Assembly (NCBI RefSeq): GCF_946482605.1
Contig: NZ_CAMLSE010000011.1
Location: forward strand, 1 to 64,000
From: an uncultured Dyadobacter sp.
GTDB taxonomy: Bacteria; Bacteroidota; Bacteroidia; Cytophagales; Spirosomataceae
Length of the DNA: 64,000 nucleotides
Reading direction: 5' to 3'
The first letter of the stretch is position 1; every line of letters begins with the position of its first letter. Positions 9,016 to 17,325 of the stretch are shown piece after piece. The translations under genes and the position numbers were made by a program. Under the pieces are notes generated by a model. That model worked only from the letters and a program-made list of their open reading frames with translations. It did no database searches and was not told where the DNA came from.

Positions 9016-10752
9016 ATGAACCTCAGCCATTGTTGCCTCGCATTGATCGTTTTCTTCCTTGCCGCCTGCTTCAAAAAGGAGGAAGCAAAGGATAAAAAGC
9101 CGTCCGACAGCACTTCCGGAATCACAGTGTGCTACAATCCCAAAACCACCGACGCCGACTGGTACACCTCAGGAAAGAAGGCTCCCATGCTCGACGGTCT
9201 GGCGGGTGTCGACTTCAAAATTTCTACGTCCATCCCGGAAGTGCAGGCATATTTCAACCAGGGAATGATGCTGGCATATGGTTTCAACCATGCCGAGGCG
9301 GCCCGGTCGTTCTACGAAGCCATCCGGCTGGATTCCACCTGCGCCATGGCCCACTGGGGGTTTGCGTACGTGCTCGGTCCCAACTACAACGCAGGCATGG
9401 AAGAAGATAACTTTCAGCGTGCCTGGAAAGCGAGCGTCAAGGCCCGGCAACTGGCGGCAGGATGTACCCCGAAAGAAAAGGCGCTGATCGGCGCCCTGGC
9501 CGCGCGGTATGCGAAAGAACCTCCGGCAAACAGGGGTTCGCTCGACATCGCCTATGCCAGGGCTATGGAAAAGGTGTATCATCAATACGCTTCCGACCCT
9601 GATGTGGGCGCATTGTATGCAGAGGCCATGATGGACCTGCACCCGTGGGATCTGTACGAGAAGCAATCGAAGGCACCGAAATCCTGGACACCGGCCCTGG
9701 TAGCCGTACTGGAAAGCCTGCTGCAAAAGAACCCGAAGCACCCTGGCGCACATCATCTCTACATGCATGCCCTGGAAGCCTCCGCCAGTCCTGAGAAGGC
9801 GCTCCCCTCCGCCGCGCTCCTCGATTCGCTGGTCTCCGGCGCCGGCCATCTCCTCCATATGCCATCGCACATTTACATCAACACCGGCGACTACCATCTC
9901 GGCTCGCTATCGAACATCCGCGCGGTGAAAGCCGACAGCAGTTACATTACCGTTTGCCATGCCCAGGGTGCCTATCCCCTCGCCTATTTTCCGCATAATT
10001 ATCACTTCCTGGCAGCTACCGCTACATTGGAAGGAGACGCCGGGCTGGCCTGGATGGCGGCACGGAAAATTCAGCAGTATACGGCTAAGGAGGTCATGCG
10101 TATACCGGGATGGGGCACACTTCAGCATTACTACACCGTGCCCTACTATATTGCTGTCAAGTTTTCGATGTGGGACTCCATTCTGTCAATGCCCCGCCCG
10201 GCCAACGATCTCGTTTATCCGCAGGCCATCTGGCATTACGCGAGGGGAATGGCGTTCCTGGGCAAACACGAGCTTTCCCAGGCAAAAGAAGAAATGGGGC
10301 AACTCGGTAAGCTGGCCGCGGATACCACCCTGCAACACCTCACGGTCTGGAATATCAACACCACCAGTGACCTGGTGCAGATCGCCTCCAAAGTTTTGTC
10401 GGCGGGCCTGGCGGCACAGCAAAACCAGCTCGACAAGTCCGCGGTCTTGCTCCGCGAGGCCATTGCGATCGAAGACAATCTTAACTACAACGAGCCGCCA
10501 GATTGGTTTTTTTCAGTCCGGCACCACCTCGGGGCGGTATTGCTCAAAGCTGGAAAAAGTGCCGAAGCCGAGCGGGTATACCGGGAGGATCTGCTGACCT
10601 GGAGGAAAAACGGTTGGGCGCTGATCGGTCTCCATCTCGCATTGACCCGTCAAAAAAATGACCGTGAGGCGCAGGCGGTAAAATCTGCTTTTGACCAGTC
10701 CTGGCGATATGCCAGCGTAAAAATCACGAATTCGTCCAGCATCGCGGATTAG
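9016..10752 (+). CDS. TPR-repeat lipoprotein, function unknown
   Basis: A 578-residue protein with a lipobox (FFLAAC, Cys18), so it is anchored in the envelope. TPR-like helices cover most of the mature chain. Conserved blocks of a widespread but uncharacterised TPR family are visible: HAEAARSFYEAIRLDSTCAM, HPGAHHLYMHALEAS and LLHMPSHIYINTGDY. The density of His in the last two blocks is notable, but I cannot assign metal binding. I start at 9016 because the lipoprotein signal begins there; the frame is open from 8968. The gene stands alone, divergent from the TPR/HTH regulator, with a good -7 element upstream. Confidence 0.75.
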   Translation: MNLSHCCLALIVFFLAACFKKEEAKDKKPSDSTSGITVCYNPKTTDADWYTSGKKAPMLDGLAGVDFKISTSIPEVQAYFNQGMMLAYGFNHAEAARSFYEAIRLDSTCAMAHWGFAYVLGPNYNAGMEEDNFQRAWKASVKARQLAAGCTPKEKALIGALAARYAKEPPANRGSLDIAYARAMEKVYHQYASDPDVGALYAEAMMDLHPWDLYEKQSKAPKSWTPALVAVLESLLQKNPKHPGAHHLYMHALEASASPEKALPSAALLDSLVSGAGHLLHMPSHIYINTGDYHLGSLSNIRAVKADSSYITVCHAQGAYPLAYFPHNYHFLAATATLEGDAGLAWMAARKIQQYTAKEVMRIPGWGTLQHYYTVPYYIAVKFSMWDSILSMPRPANDLVYPQAIWHYARGMAFLGKHELSQAKEEMGQLGKLAADTTLQHLTVWNINTTSDLVQIASKVLSAGLAAQQNQLDKSAVLLREAIAIEDNLNYNEPPDWFFSVRHHLGAVLLKAGKSAEAERVYREDLLTWRKNGWALIGLHLALTRQKNDREAQAVKSAFDQSWRYASVKITNSSSIAD

Positions 10753-10931
10753 CGCGCCGTCTCAGTAGGGGTTCTGTTTCATCCTGTCCGTTTTGGCACG
10801 CCCGGCGTTCGAAAGCGGACATTTTATTGAGAGCGCTATTTACTAAAAACCAGGCAGGCAGCACCGGATGGGAGTTTTACCAAAACTGGCACAGCATTTG
10901 ATCGGCATTATCATAGGAAATAGTAAATACC

Positions 10932-11270
10932 ATGAAACGAACGTTTTTAGGAGAGTTTGAGGAGTTAGTCCTGCTCACCGTAGCGGTGCTCGAAGAAGAT
11001 GCCTACGGGGTGTCGGTAACCCAGGAGCTGGAAAAGAAAACCGGCAGGACAGTCGGGTTCAGCACAGTGCACACCACTCTCCAGCGGCTGGAAGAGAAGG
11101 CCTACCTCTCGTCCCGGATGGGAGGCGCGACGGCGGAGCGTGGAGGCCGCCGCAAACGCTATTTTACGGTGACCGCTTTGGGAAGGAAGGCATTATGTGA
11201 AGCGAAACAGGTGCGGGAAGATCTGTGGAACGCATTGTCCCCTGCCGCCCTCCAATTGATGGCAAACTGA
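10932..11270 (+). CDS. PadR-family transcriptional regulator
   Basis: A 112-residue winged-helix protein. The pattern LTVAVLEEDAYGVSVTQELE, then GRTVGFSTVHTTLQRLEEKAYLSS, then RRKRYFTVTALGRKAL gives the helix-turn-helix and beta-wing of the PadR family. It lacks the long C-terminal dimerisation helix of classical PadR, as in the short subfamily. Its stop is one base from the ATG of the first permease, so the two are almost certainly co-transcribed. It probably represses the permease operon in response to an unknown ligand. No ATGT-N8-ACAT operator is evident upstream in 10753-10931. Confidence 0.9.
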   Translation: MKRTFLGEFEELVLLTVAVLEEDAYGVSVTQELEKKTGRTVGFSTVHTTLQRLEEKAYLSSRMGGATAERGGRRKRYFTVTALGRKALCEAKQVREDLWNALSPAALQLMAN

Positions 11271-11271
11271 A

Positions 11272-13917
11272 ATGGAGCATCAAAAAGACACCTCCGATTC
11301 CGGGCCGCCGCGATGGGCAGGCCGACTGATCCGCCTTTTTGCCGATCCCCGGGCCGCGGAAGAAATCGCGGGTGACCTGCTGGAACTGCACGCCTACTGG
11401 ATGAAAACGGGCAGCAGCCAGGCAAAGGCCGACCGGCGATACATCTGGAATGTACTAAGACTCATGCGACCGTTCGCCAGTCGCAGACAGCAAAATGATT
11501 ATCCTCAATCCTATTCTTTAACACCGGCCATGATCAGGAACCATTTCACCATCGCATTCAGAAATTTTTTCAATAGTAAAGGCTATTCATTCATCAATGT
11601 ATCCGGCTTGGCGATGGGGATGTCGTGCGCCATTCTGATCTTCCTCGCGGTCCGCCACGAAACGGCCTATGACTTGCACCAGTCACACATCGACCGCATT
11701 TACCGCGTTGAAACGGAGAATATCAAAGAGAACCACACCTACCCCGGCACGTATACGGGCATGGCCCATGCGCTGCGCACCGATATGCCCGAAGCCGAAA
11801 CAATCGTCCCCCTCCTGAAATACAATGGCAGTACCGTCGCCGTCGCCGACAAGCGGTTCAAGGAGTCTTTCGTTTTTGCGGATCAGAACATTTTCAGGAC
11901 GTTCGACTACCAGTGGATTTCCGGCAATGCCGCCGGCGCTTTGCTGCAACCCAACACGATCGTGCTAACGCGCAGGTATGCAATGAAGTATTTCGGCAGG
12001 ACGGATGTAGTTGGCCAAACCTTGCGGCTCGACAACAAGCAGGACCTCACCGTCGCTGGCGTGGTAGAGGACTATCCTTCCACCACCAGCTTCCCGTTTG
12101 ATATGCTGGTGTCGTTCCCGACATTGAAAAACGTGAGTCCGGATTACGACCAGAACCGCTGGAATGGCTGGAATGACAATTTTCAGGTGTTTGTATTGCT
12201 CAAAAAAGGCATTCTCCCGGAGCAGCTCACGAGCCGGTTCACGGCGGTGGTCGGAAAGTATATGGGCAAAGATCAGCTGGCCCACAAGCGTTTCAAGCTC
12301 AGCCATTTGTCCAACATTCATTATGCCGGCAATCTGGGTGGGCGGAGTGCCAATGTGAGTCTGCTGAAAACGCTTTCGTTGATCGGCCTGCTCGTCTTGC
12401 TGATTGCGTGCTTCAATTTCATCAACCTCACCACCGCACAGGCATTCAAGCGGGCGAAAGAAGTAGGCATACGCAAGGCCATCGGAAGCAACCGCCAATC
12501 ACTGGTGTACCAGTTTCTGACGGAGGCCGCGCTCATTACCTCCTTTGCCGCCGTGACCGCCGTCGTCCTCAGTGTACTTGCATTGCCGTTACTCGCGCAG
12601 GCATTGGCCATTCCATTGACTACGCCCGATCTGTTCACCTGGGAAACGGCATTGTTCTCGTCCGTACTGCTCGTCGTCACCACACTGCTGGCGGGCGTAT
12701 ATCCGGCGCTGCGGCTGGCCGGTATGGCACCGTTATGGGCATTAAAAAACAGGGCTCCACAGGTAAATCAATGGTTTTCAATGCGTCAGGGACTGGTGGT
12801 AGTTCAGTTTACGGTATCACTGGTGCTCATCAGCTGCGCCATGCTCATCAACCGCCAGCTCGACTTTTTCCGGAAAGCCGACCTTGGTTTCAATCAATCG
12901 GCCATCATCACGGCCGGGGTACCCGACAATAAGCCTGAAAAACTGCTGGCACTTCGCGATCAGCTGCTCAGATCACCGCATGTCAGGGACGTAAGTTTTT
13001 CCTTTAACAGTGCTTCTGCCGAAAGCAACTGGATGCAGGCCATGGAATACCGGCAGGGGCCGGAGGTCGTGCAGGTAAAAACACAGATGAAAATGGGGGA
13101 CTCGCATTACCTTGATACTTACGGCATTAAACTCCTTGCCGGAGAACCGCTTAAAGACAGCGACACGACTGATTTCAAGGTAATTATAAACGAAATTATG
13201 CTAGCCAGGATCGGCCTCACCCATCCGGCCCAGGCCATCGGAGAACGGCTCTACTTCGGCGACGGGGACCAGTTTGCGACAATCGCGGGTGTAGCGCGTA
13301 ACTTCAATGTTAATTCATTGCATCAGAAAATCGATCCGACGATCATCCAGGTCGTACCGAATAACTACTATCAGGTAAGCGTGAAGCTGCAAAGTGAGCG
13401 CCCGAGCGCGGCTTCGGTGAAAACGGCGCTGACCCATATCGAAAAAGCCTGGACCGCGGCATTCCCCGATCAGGTATTTGAATACAGCTTTCTGGACGAA
13501 ACGCTGGCGCAAGCCTACCAGTCGGAAACGCGCACCGCGAGACTTATTGAGGTGTCAACCTTTTTTGCGGTCCTGATTGCCTGTATGGGGCTGTTCGGGC
13601 TGTCTACTTTCACCGCCGAGCAGCGCACCAGGGAAATTGGCGTGCGGAAGGTGCTGGGCGCGTCCGTAACCAATATTGTCGGCCTGCTTTCAAAGGATTT
13701 TCTGAAACTGGTTATGATCGCATTCCTCGTTGCATCGCCCATTGCCTGGTACGCGATGAACCTTTGGTTACAGAATTTCGAGTTCAGAATACCGATAGCC
13801 TGGTGGATGTTCCTGGCCGCCGGTGTGCTGATGACGCTTATCGCCGTGCTAACCGTCGGCTTCCAAAGTCTGCGGGCCGCCACGCTGGATCCTGTGAAAA
13901 GTCTGAGAAGTGAATAA
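11272..13917 (+). CDS. FtsX/MacB-like permease with permease prefix domain, first of a pair
   Basis: An 881-residue membrane protein. Residues about 14-72 form a small cytosolic prefix (RLIRLFADPRAAEEIAGDLL followed by a RRYIWNVLRLMRPF-like block), matching the permease prefix domain 2 group. A first membrane helix (near GLAMGMSCAILIFLAV), a periplasmic MacB-type domain, three helices, a second periplasmic domain and a terminal FtsX block follow. The block KEVGIRKAIGSNRQSLVYQFL and its repeat REIGVRKVLGASVTNIVGLL are the usual coupling-helix motifs. No ATPase gene is next to it. It is translated immediately after PadR. Confidence 0.88.
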   Translation: MEHQKDTSDSGPPRWAGRLIRLFADPRAAEEIAGDLLELHAYWMKTGSSQAKADRRYIWNVLRLMRPFASRRQQNDYPQSYSLTPAMIRNHFTIAFRNFFNSKGYSFINVSGLAMGMSCAILIFLAVRHETAYDLHQSHIDRIYRVETENIKENHTYPGTYTGMAHALRTDMPEAETIVPLLKYNGSTVAVADKRFKESFVFADQNIFRTFDYQWISGNAAGALLQPNTIVLTRRYAMKYFGRTDVVGQTLRLDNKQDLTVAGVVEDYPSTTSFPFDMLVSFPTLKNVSPDYDQNRWNGWNDNFQVFVLLKKGILPEQLTSRFTAVVGKYMGKDQLAHKRFKLSHLSNIHYAGNLGGRSANVSLLKTLSLIGLLVLLIACFNFINLTTAQAFKRAKEVGIRKAIGSNRQSLVYQFLTEAALITSFAAVTAVVLSVLALPLLAQALAIPLTTPDLFTWETALFSSVLLVVTTLLAGVYPALRLAGMAPLWALKNRAPQVNQWFSMRQGLVVVQFTVSLVLISCAMLINRQLDFFRKADLGFNQSAIITAGVPDNKPEKLLALRDQLLRSPHVRDVSFSFNSASAESNWMQAMEYRQGPEVVQVKTQMKMGDSHYLDTYGIKLLAGEPLKDSDTTDFKVIINEIMLARIGLTHPAQAIGERLYFGDGDQFATIAGVARNFNVNSLHQKIDPTIIQVVPNNYYQVSVKLQSERPSAASVKTALTHIEKAWTAAFPDQVFEYSFLDETLAQAYQSETRTARLIEVSTFFAVLIACMGLFGLSTFTAEQRTREIGVRKVLGASVTNIVGLLSKDFLKLVMIAFLVASPIAWYAMNLWLQNFEFRIPIAWWMFLAAGVLMTLIAVLTVGFQSLRAATLDPVKSLRSE

Positions 13918-13941
13918 GACAGCGTGTTAAAACAACAACCT

Positions 13942-16575
13942 ATGCCTGACCCACAGGAACCCACTACCGGACAGCCGCCCAAATGGAGCAACAGACTGCT
14001 GGCCTGGCTGGGGCATCCGGACACGCTCGAAGAAACATCTGGAGACATGCTGGAAATGTATCAGTACAGGCTGAAACAATCCGGCAAACGAAAAGCCGAC
14101 TGGCTGTACGTGATCGATACATTCAGGCTCCTGAGACCTTTTGCCCGGTCGAAACAGCAATATTCATCCAGCAACCCATTCAGTTTAGTCATGATACATA
14201 ACTATTTCAAAATCGCGCTCCGGAATCTCATTAAAAACAAAGGCTACTCGGCGATCAATATTACCGGCCTGGCCGTGGGTATGGCTGTGGCACTGCTGAT
14301 TGGTCTGTGGGTTTCCGATGAACTTTCCTTTGACAAAAACCACGCGCATTACGACAAGATCGCGCAGGTCATGCAAAGTCAGAACTTCGCCGGCAGGATA
14401 CAGACCGGCAATGGCTTGCCGATGCAGCTCGAAAAGGAATTACGGAATAAGTATGGCAGTCATTTCAAATACATTGCCATCACCGGTGGCGGCGGCGAAC
14501 ATCTTCTGAGTGTGGGGGATAAAAAAGTGATGAAGGTCGGCCGTTACATGGGGCCGGAAATCGCGGAAATGCTTTCCCTTCAAATGCTGAAAGGAACCCG
14601 GTCGGGGCTTGCGGACATGAATTCCGTACTACTTTCCGAATCGGCGGCCAAAGCGGCATTTGGCGACACCGACCCGATGGACAAGATCATCAAGATCGAC
14701 AACAAGAACGCCGTGAAGGTAACGGGTGTCTATGCCGACCTGCCTTCCAATTCCTCCTTCGCGGGCCTGGCCTTTATTGCGCCCTGGAAATTGCTGGAAA
14801 AAGACCTGCCCCAATGGCTGGGCTGGGGAAACAACTGGTTCGATATGTATGTGCAAATCGCCGATCGGGCGGAAATGAGCCAGGTTTCTGCTGCCATAGC
14901 AAAGTCAAAACTCGACAACATCGACCAGGAGGAGAAAAAGTACGAGCCGGTGATCTTTTTGCAGCCTATGAGCAAATGGAACTTGTATTCCGAATTTAAG
15001 AACGGTGTGAATACCGGCGGCAGGATCAGCATTGTCTGGCTGTTTGGGACTACCGGGCTCTTCGTGCTCATCCTTGCGTGTATCAATTTCATGAACCTCA
15101 ATACCGCCCGGAGCGAAAAGCGGGCGAAGGAGATTGGTGTCCGTAAAGCGGTGGGTTCTGCCAAGACCCAACTTGCGATCCAGTTCCTGGGCGAATCGCT
15201 GATGGTGGTAACGATCGCATTCATTCTGTCGCTCCTCATTGTATGGGCTGCATTACCGGCGTTCAATCAACTGGTGGCCAAGCAGATCGTTTTGCCTGTG
15301 GCGATGCCCTACTTCTGGCTAGCCTGCATTGCATTCATTTTGTTTACAGGTATTGTAGCGGGCAGTTATCCGGCGCTGTACCTCTCGTCCTTCAAGCCTA
15401 TCGCCGCATTGAAGGGCGTTTCCGCAAAGCTCAGAGGCGGTTCGCTGGCCGGCTCCCCGCGCAAGGTGCTGGTAGTGGTGCAGTTCACCGTGTCGGTGAC
15501 GCTGATCATCGGCACGATCATCGTGTACCGGCAAGTGCAATTCGCGAAAAACCGCCCTATCGGTTACAGCCGTCAGCAGCTGCTGAGCAGCCCGATCAAA
15601 TCCGACGAGATCATTAAGCATTACGCCGCGTTCCGGAACGACCTGCTCAACACGGGCGTCGTCGAGGAAGTAACCGCAACCGACTCCCCCGTGACCAACA
15701 CCTACGTCACCAACAGCGGTTTCAGCTGGAAGGGGAAGAACCCGGCCATGACCGACGAGTTTGTGACGCTCCGCATTACGCACGAATTCGGCAAGACTGT
15801 GGGGTGGAAGATTAAAGAGGGACGTGATTTTTCCAAAGAATTCGCCACCGATTCCGCAGGGTTTGTCCTGAACGAGGCGGCTGTGAAATATATGGGTTTG
15901 AAAAACCCCATCGGCGAAATGATCCAATGGGGTGATAATGAAACCTTTAAAGTGATCGGCGTCGTGCGGGACCTCGTGACCCAATCGCCCTATGAGCCTG
16001 CAAAGCAGACCATCTTCTTTTTGAACTACAAACGGCTCAATACCGTGAATATCAAGATCAGACCGTCGTCCAGCGCTTCTGCGGCTGTGGCCCGGATCCA
16101 AACCGTTTTCAAGAAATACGATCCGGAAAACCTGTTCCAGTACACATTCGCGGACCAGGAGTATGCCCGGAAATTCAGCGACGAAGAACGCATTGCCAGC
16201 CTGACTACCTTATTCGCCGTCCTGGCCGTTCTCATTTCGTGCCTTGGCCTATTCGGACTGGCGTCGTTTGTCGCCGAGCAACGCACCAAGGAAATCGGCA
16301 TTCGCAAAGTCCTGGGCGCTTCCATAGCCGGGCTTTGGGCGCTTTTATCCCGTGAATTCCTCCTGCTGGTGCTGATATCCTGTGTAATAGCCGGCCCCAT
16401 TGCCTGGTACCTCATGAATGGCTGGTTGGAAAAATACACCTACCGTACCGAGATCAGCTGGTGGATCTTTGCCGTGTCGGCATTCGGAGCTGTGCTGGTT
16501 ACGTTGCTGACCGTGAGCTTCCAGGCCATCAAAGCTGCGCTGCTTAATCCCGTCCGATCGTTGAGGTCGGAATGA
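13942..16575 (+). CDS. FtsX/MacB-like permease with permease prefix domain, second of a pair
   Basis: A tandem paralogue of the previous gene with the same plan: prefix domain (RLLAWLGHPDTLEETSGDML), first helix near GLAVGMAVALLIGLWV, two periplasmic domains, and two FtsX blocks carrying KEIGVRKAVGSAKTQLAIQF and KEIGIRKVLGASIAGLWALL. I choose ATG 13942; an in-frame GTG at 13924 would add six residues. It begins about 25 bp after its paralogue. Two complete permeases without an ATPase suggest that they either recruit an ATPase encoded elsewhere or work as signalling proteins. The transported substrate is unknown. Confidence 0.87.
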   Translation: MPDPQEPTTGQPPKWSNRLLAWLGHPDTLEETSGDMLEMYQYRLKQSGKRKADWLYVIDTFRLLRPFARSKQQYSSSNPFSLVMIHNYFKIALRNLIKNKGYSAINITGLAVGMAVALLIGLWVSDELSFDKNHAHYDKIAQVMQSQNFAGRIQTGNGLPMQLEKELRNKYGSHFKYIAITGGGGEHLLSVGDKKVMKVGRYMGPEIAEMLSLQMLKGTRSGLADMNSVLLSESAAKAAFGDTDPMDKIIKIDNKNAVKVTGVYADLPSNSSFAGLAFIAPWKLLEKDLPQWLGWGNNWFDMYVQIADRAEMSQVSAAIAKSKLDNIDQEEKKYEPVIFLQPMSKWNLYSEFKNGVNTGGRISIVWLFGTTGLFVLILACINFMNLNTARSEKRAKEIGVRKAVGSAKTQLAIQFLGESLMVVTIAFILSLLIVWAALPAFNQLVAKQIVLPVAMPYFWLACIAFILFTGIVAGSYPALYLSSFKPIAALKGVSAKLRGGSLAGSPRKVLVVVQFTVSVTLIIGTIIVYRQVQFAKNRPIGYSRQQLLSSPIKSDEIIKHYAAFRNDLLNTGVVEEVTATDSPVTNTYVTNSGFSWKGKNPAMTDEFVTLRITHEFGKTVGWKIKEGRDFSKEFATDSAGFVLNEAAVKYMGLKNPIGEMIQWGDNETFKVIGVVRDLVTQSPYEPAKQTIFFLNYKRLNTVNIKIRPSSSASAAVARIQTVFKKYDPENLFQYTFADQEYARKFSDEERIASLTTLFAVLAVLISCLGLFGLASFVAEQRTKEIGIRKVLGASIAGLWALLSREFLLLVLISCVIAGPIAWYLMNGWLEKYTYRTEISWWIFAVSAFGAVLVTLLTVSFQAIKAALLNPVRSLRSE

Positions 16576-16593
16576 TGACGGCGAATCGGCTGC

Positions 16594-17325
16594 TCAGCGT
16601 TTTTTTCCATGCCGTGTGACCGACCATTCGATTCCCTGACGCAGCAAACGCCTGTAATCAGGATTGCCGAATGCCTCGGGTCCATGCCCTAGCTGGATAA
16701 ACAGCACTTCGCTCCGGCCGTACGGATTGATCCACGCGATCGTTTGCGAACTGCCCGGATGCGTAGTGCTGAGCAACGGCCGGATGGTTGGTTGGGTTCC
16801 AAAACGCCCGTACACCTCGTCGGTAATCTCGAAGTCCGCCAGTCCCCGCGTAACGGGGTGCCGGCGGTCTTCGATCTTCACAGGGATCACCACGTCATGC
16901 TCGTAAGTAGAAAGGAGGCTGTCACCATTTACAAACGTCGTCCTGGTATAGTACTTCCCGCCGATGATCTGCTGAAACTCGTCCCACCCCTGGTAGGACA
17001 CCAGGGAGTGGTGCAGGAATACCATGGCCTTACCTTTTTGCAACAACCGGATGTAGGCCTGTTTCTGAACGGGTGCAATGGAATCCCACATGTCGTAGAA
17101 AACCAGTGCATCGTACTGGTCGACAGCCGGTGAGGCAATCAGCGCATTCGCTTTCGGTTGTTCGAGCTTATCATAAGTGAAGTTGCCCAATGAATCGAAC
17201 ATATTGTAAAACGGCGCCTGCCTGAATCCATGACCGCCGGTAACGATCAGGATGTGCGGCTTCTTCTGCGCCAGACATGCGACGCAAAAGAGGCACAGCA
17301 AAAAGGTCATTCTGAATGATCTCAT
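16594..17325 (-). CDS. secreted ThuA-domain protein
   Basis: A 243-residue ThuA-family (class I glutamine amidotransferase-like fold) protein with a signal peptide (1-19, ending CLAQ). Family blocks are visible: TGGHGF (29-34), MVFLHHSL (101-108), HPVTRGL (156-162), EITDEVYG (166-173) and LGHGPEAF (212-219). ThuA in rhizobia belongs to trehalose catabolism through 3-keto sugars; homologues in Bacteroidota are often exported and lie in glycan loci. The start codon overlaps the GH97 stop (ATGA), so the two are translationally coupled. It is the last gene of locus A and converges on the permease gene, 18 bp away. Confidence 0.88.
   Translation of the reverse strand: MRSFRMTFLLCLFCVACLAQKKPHILIVTGGHGFRQAPFYNMFDSLGNFTYDKLEQPKANALIASPAVDQYDALVFYDMWDSIAPVQKQAYIRLLQKGKAMVFLHHSLVSYQGWDEFQQIIGGKYYTRTTFVNGDSLLSTYEHDVVIPVKIEDRRHPVTRGLADFEITDEVYGRFGTQPTIRPLLSTTHPGSSQTIAWINPYGRSEVLFIQLGHGPEAFGNPDYRRLLRQGIEWSVTRHGKKR

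Noticed and set aside
10753..10931. PadR operator.
   Set aside because: I looked for ATGT-N8-ACAT type symmetry upstream of padR and found none that was convincing.
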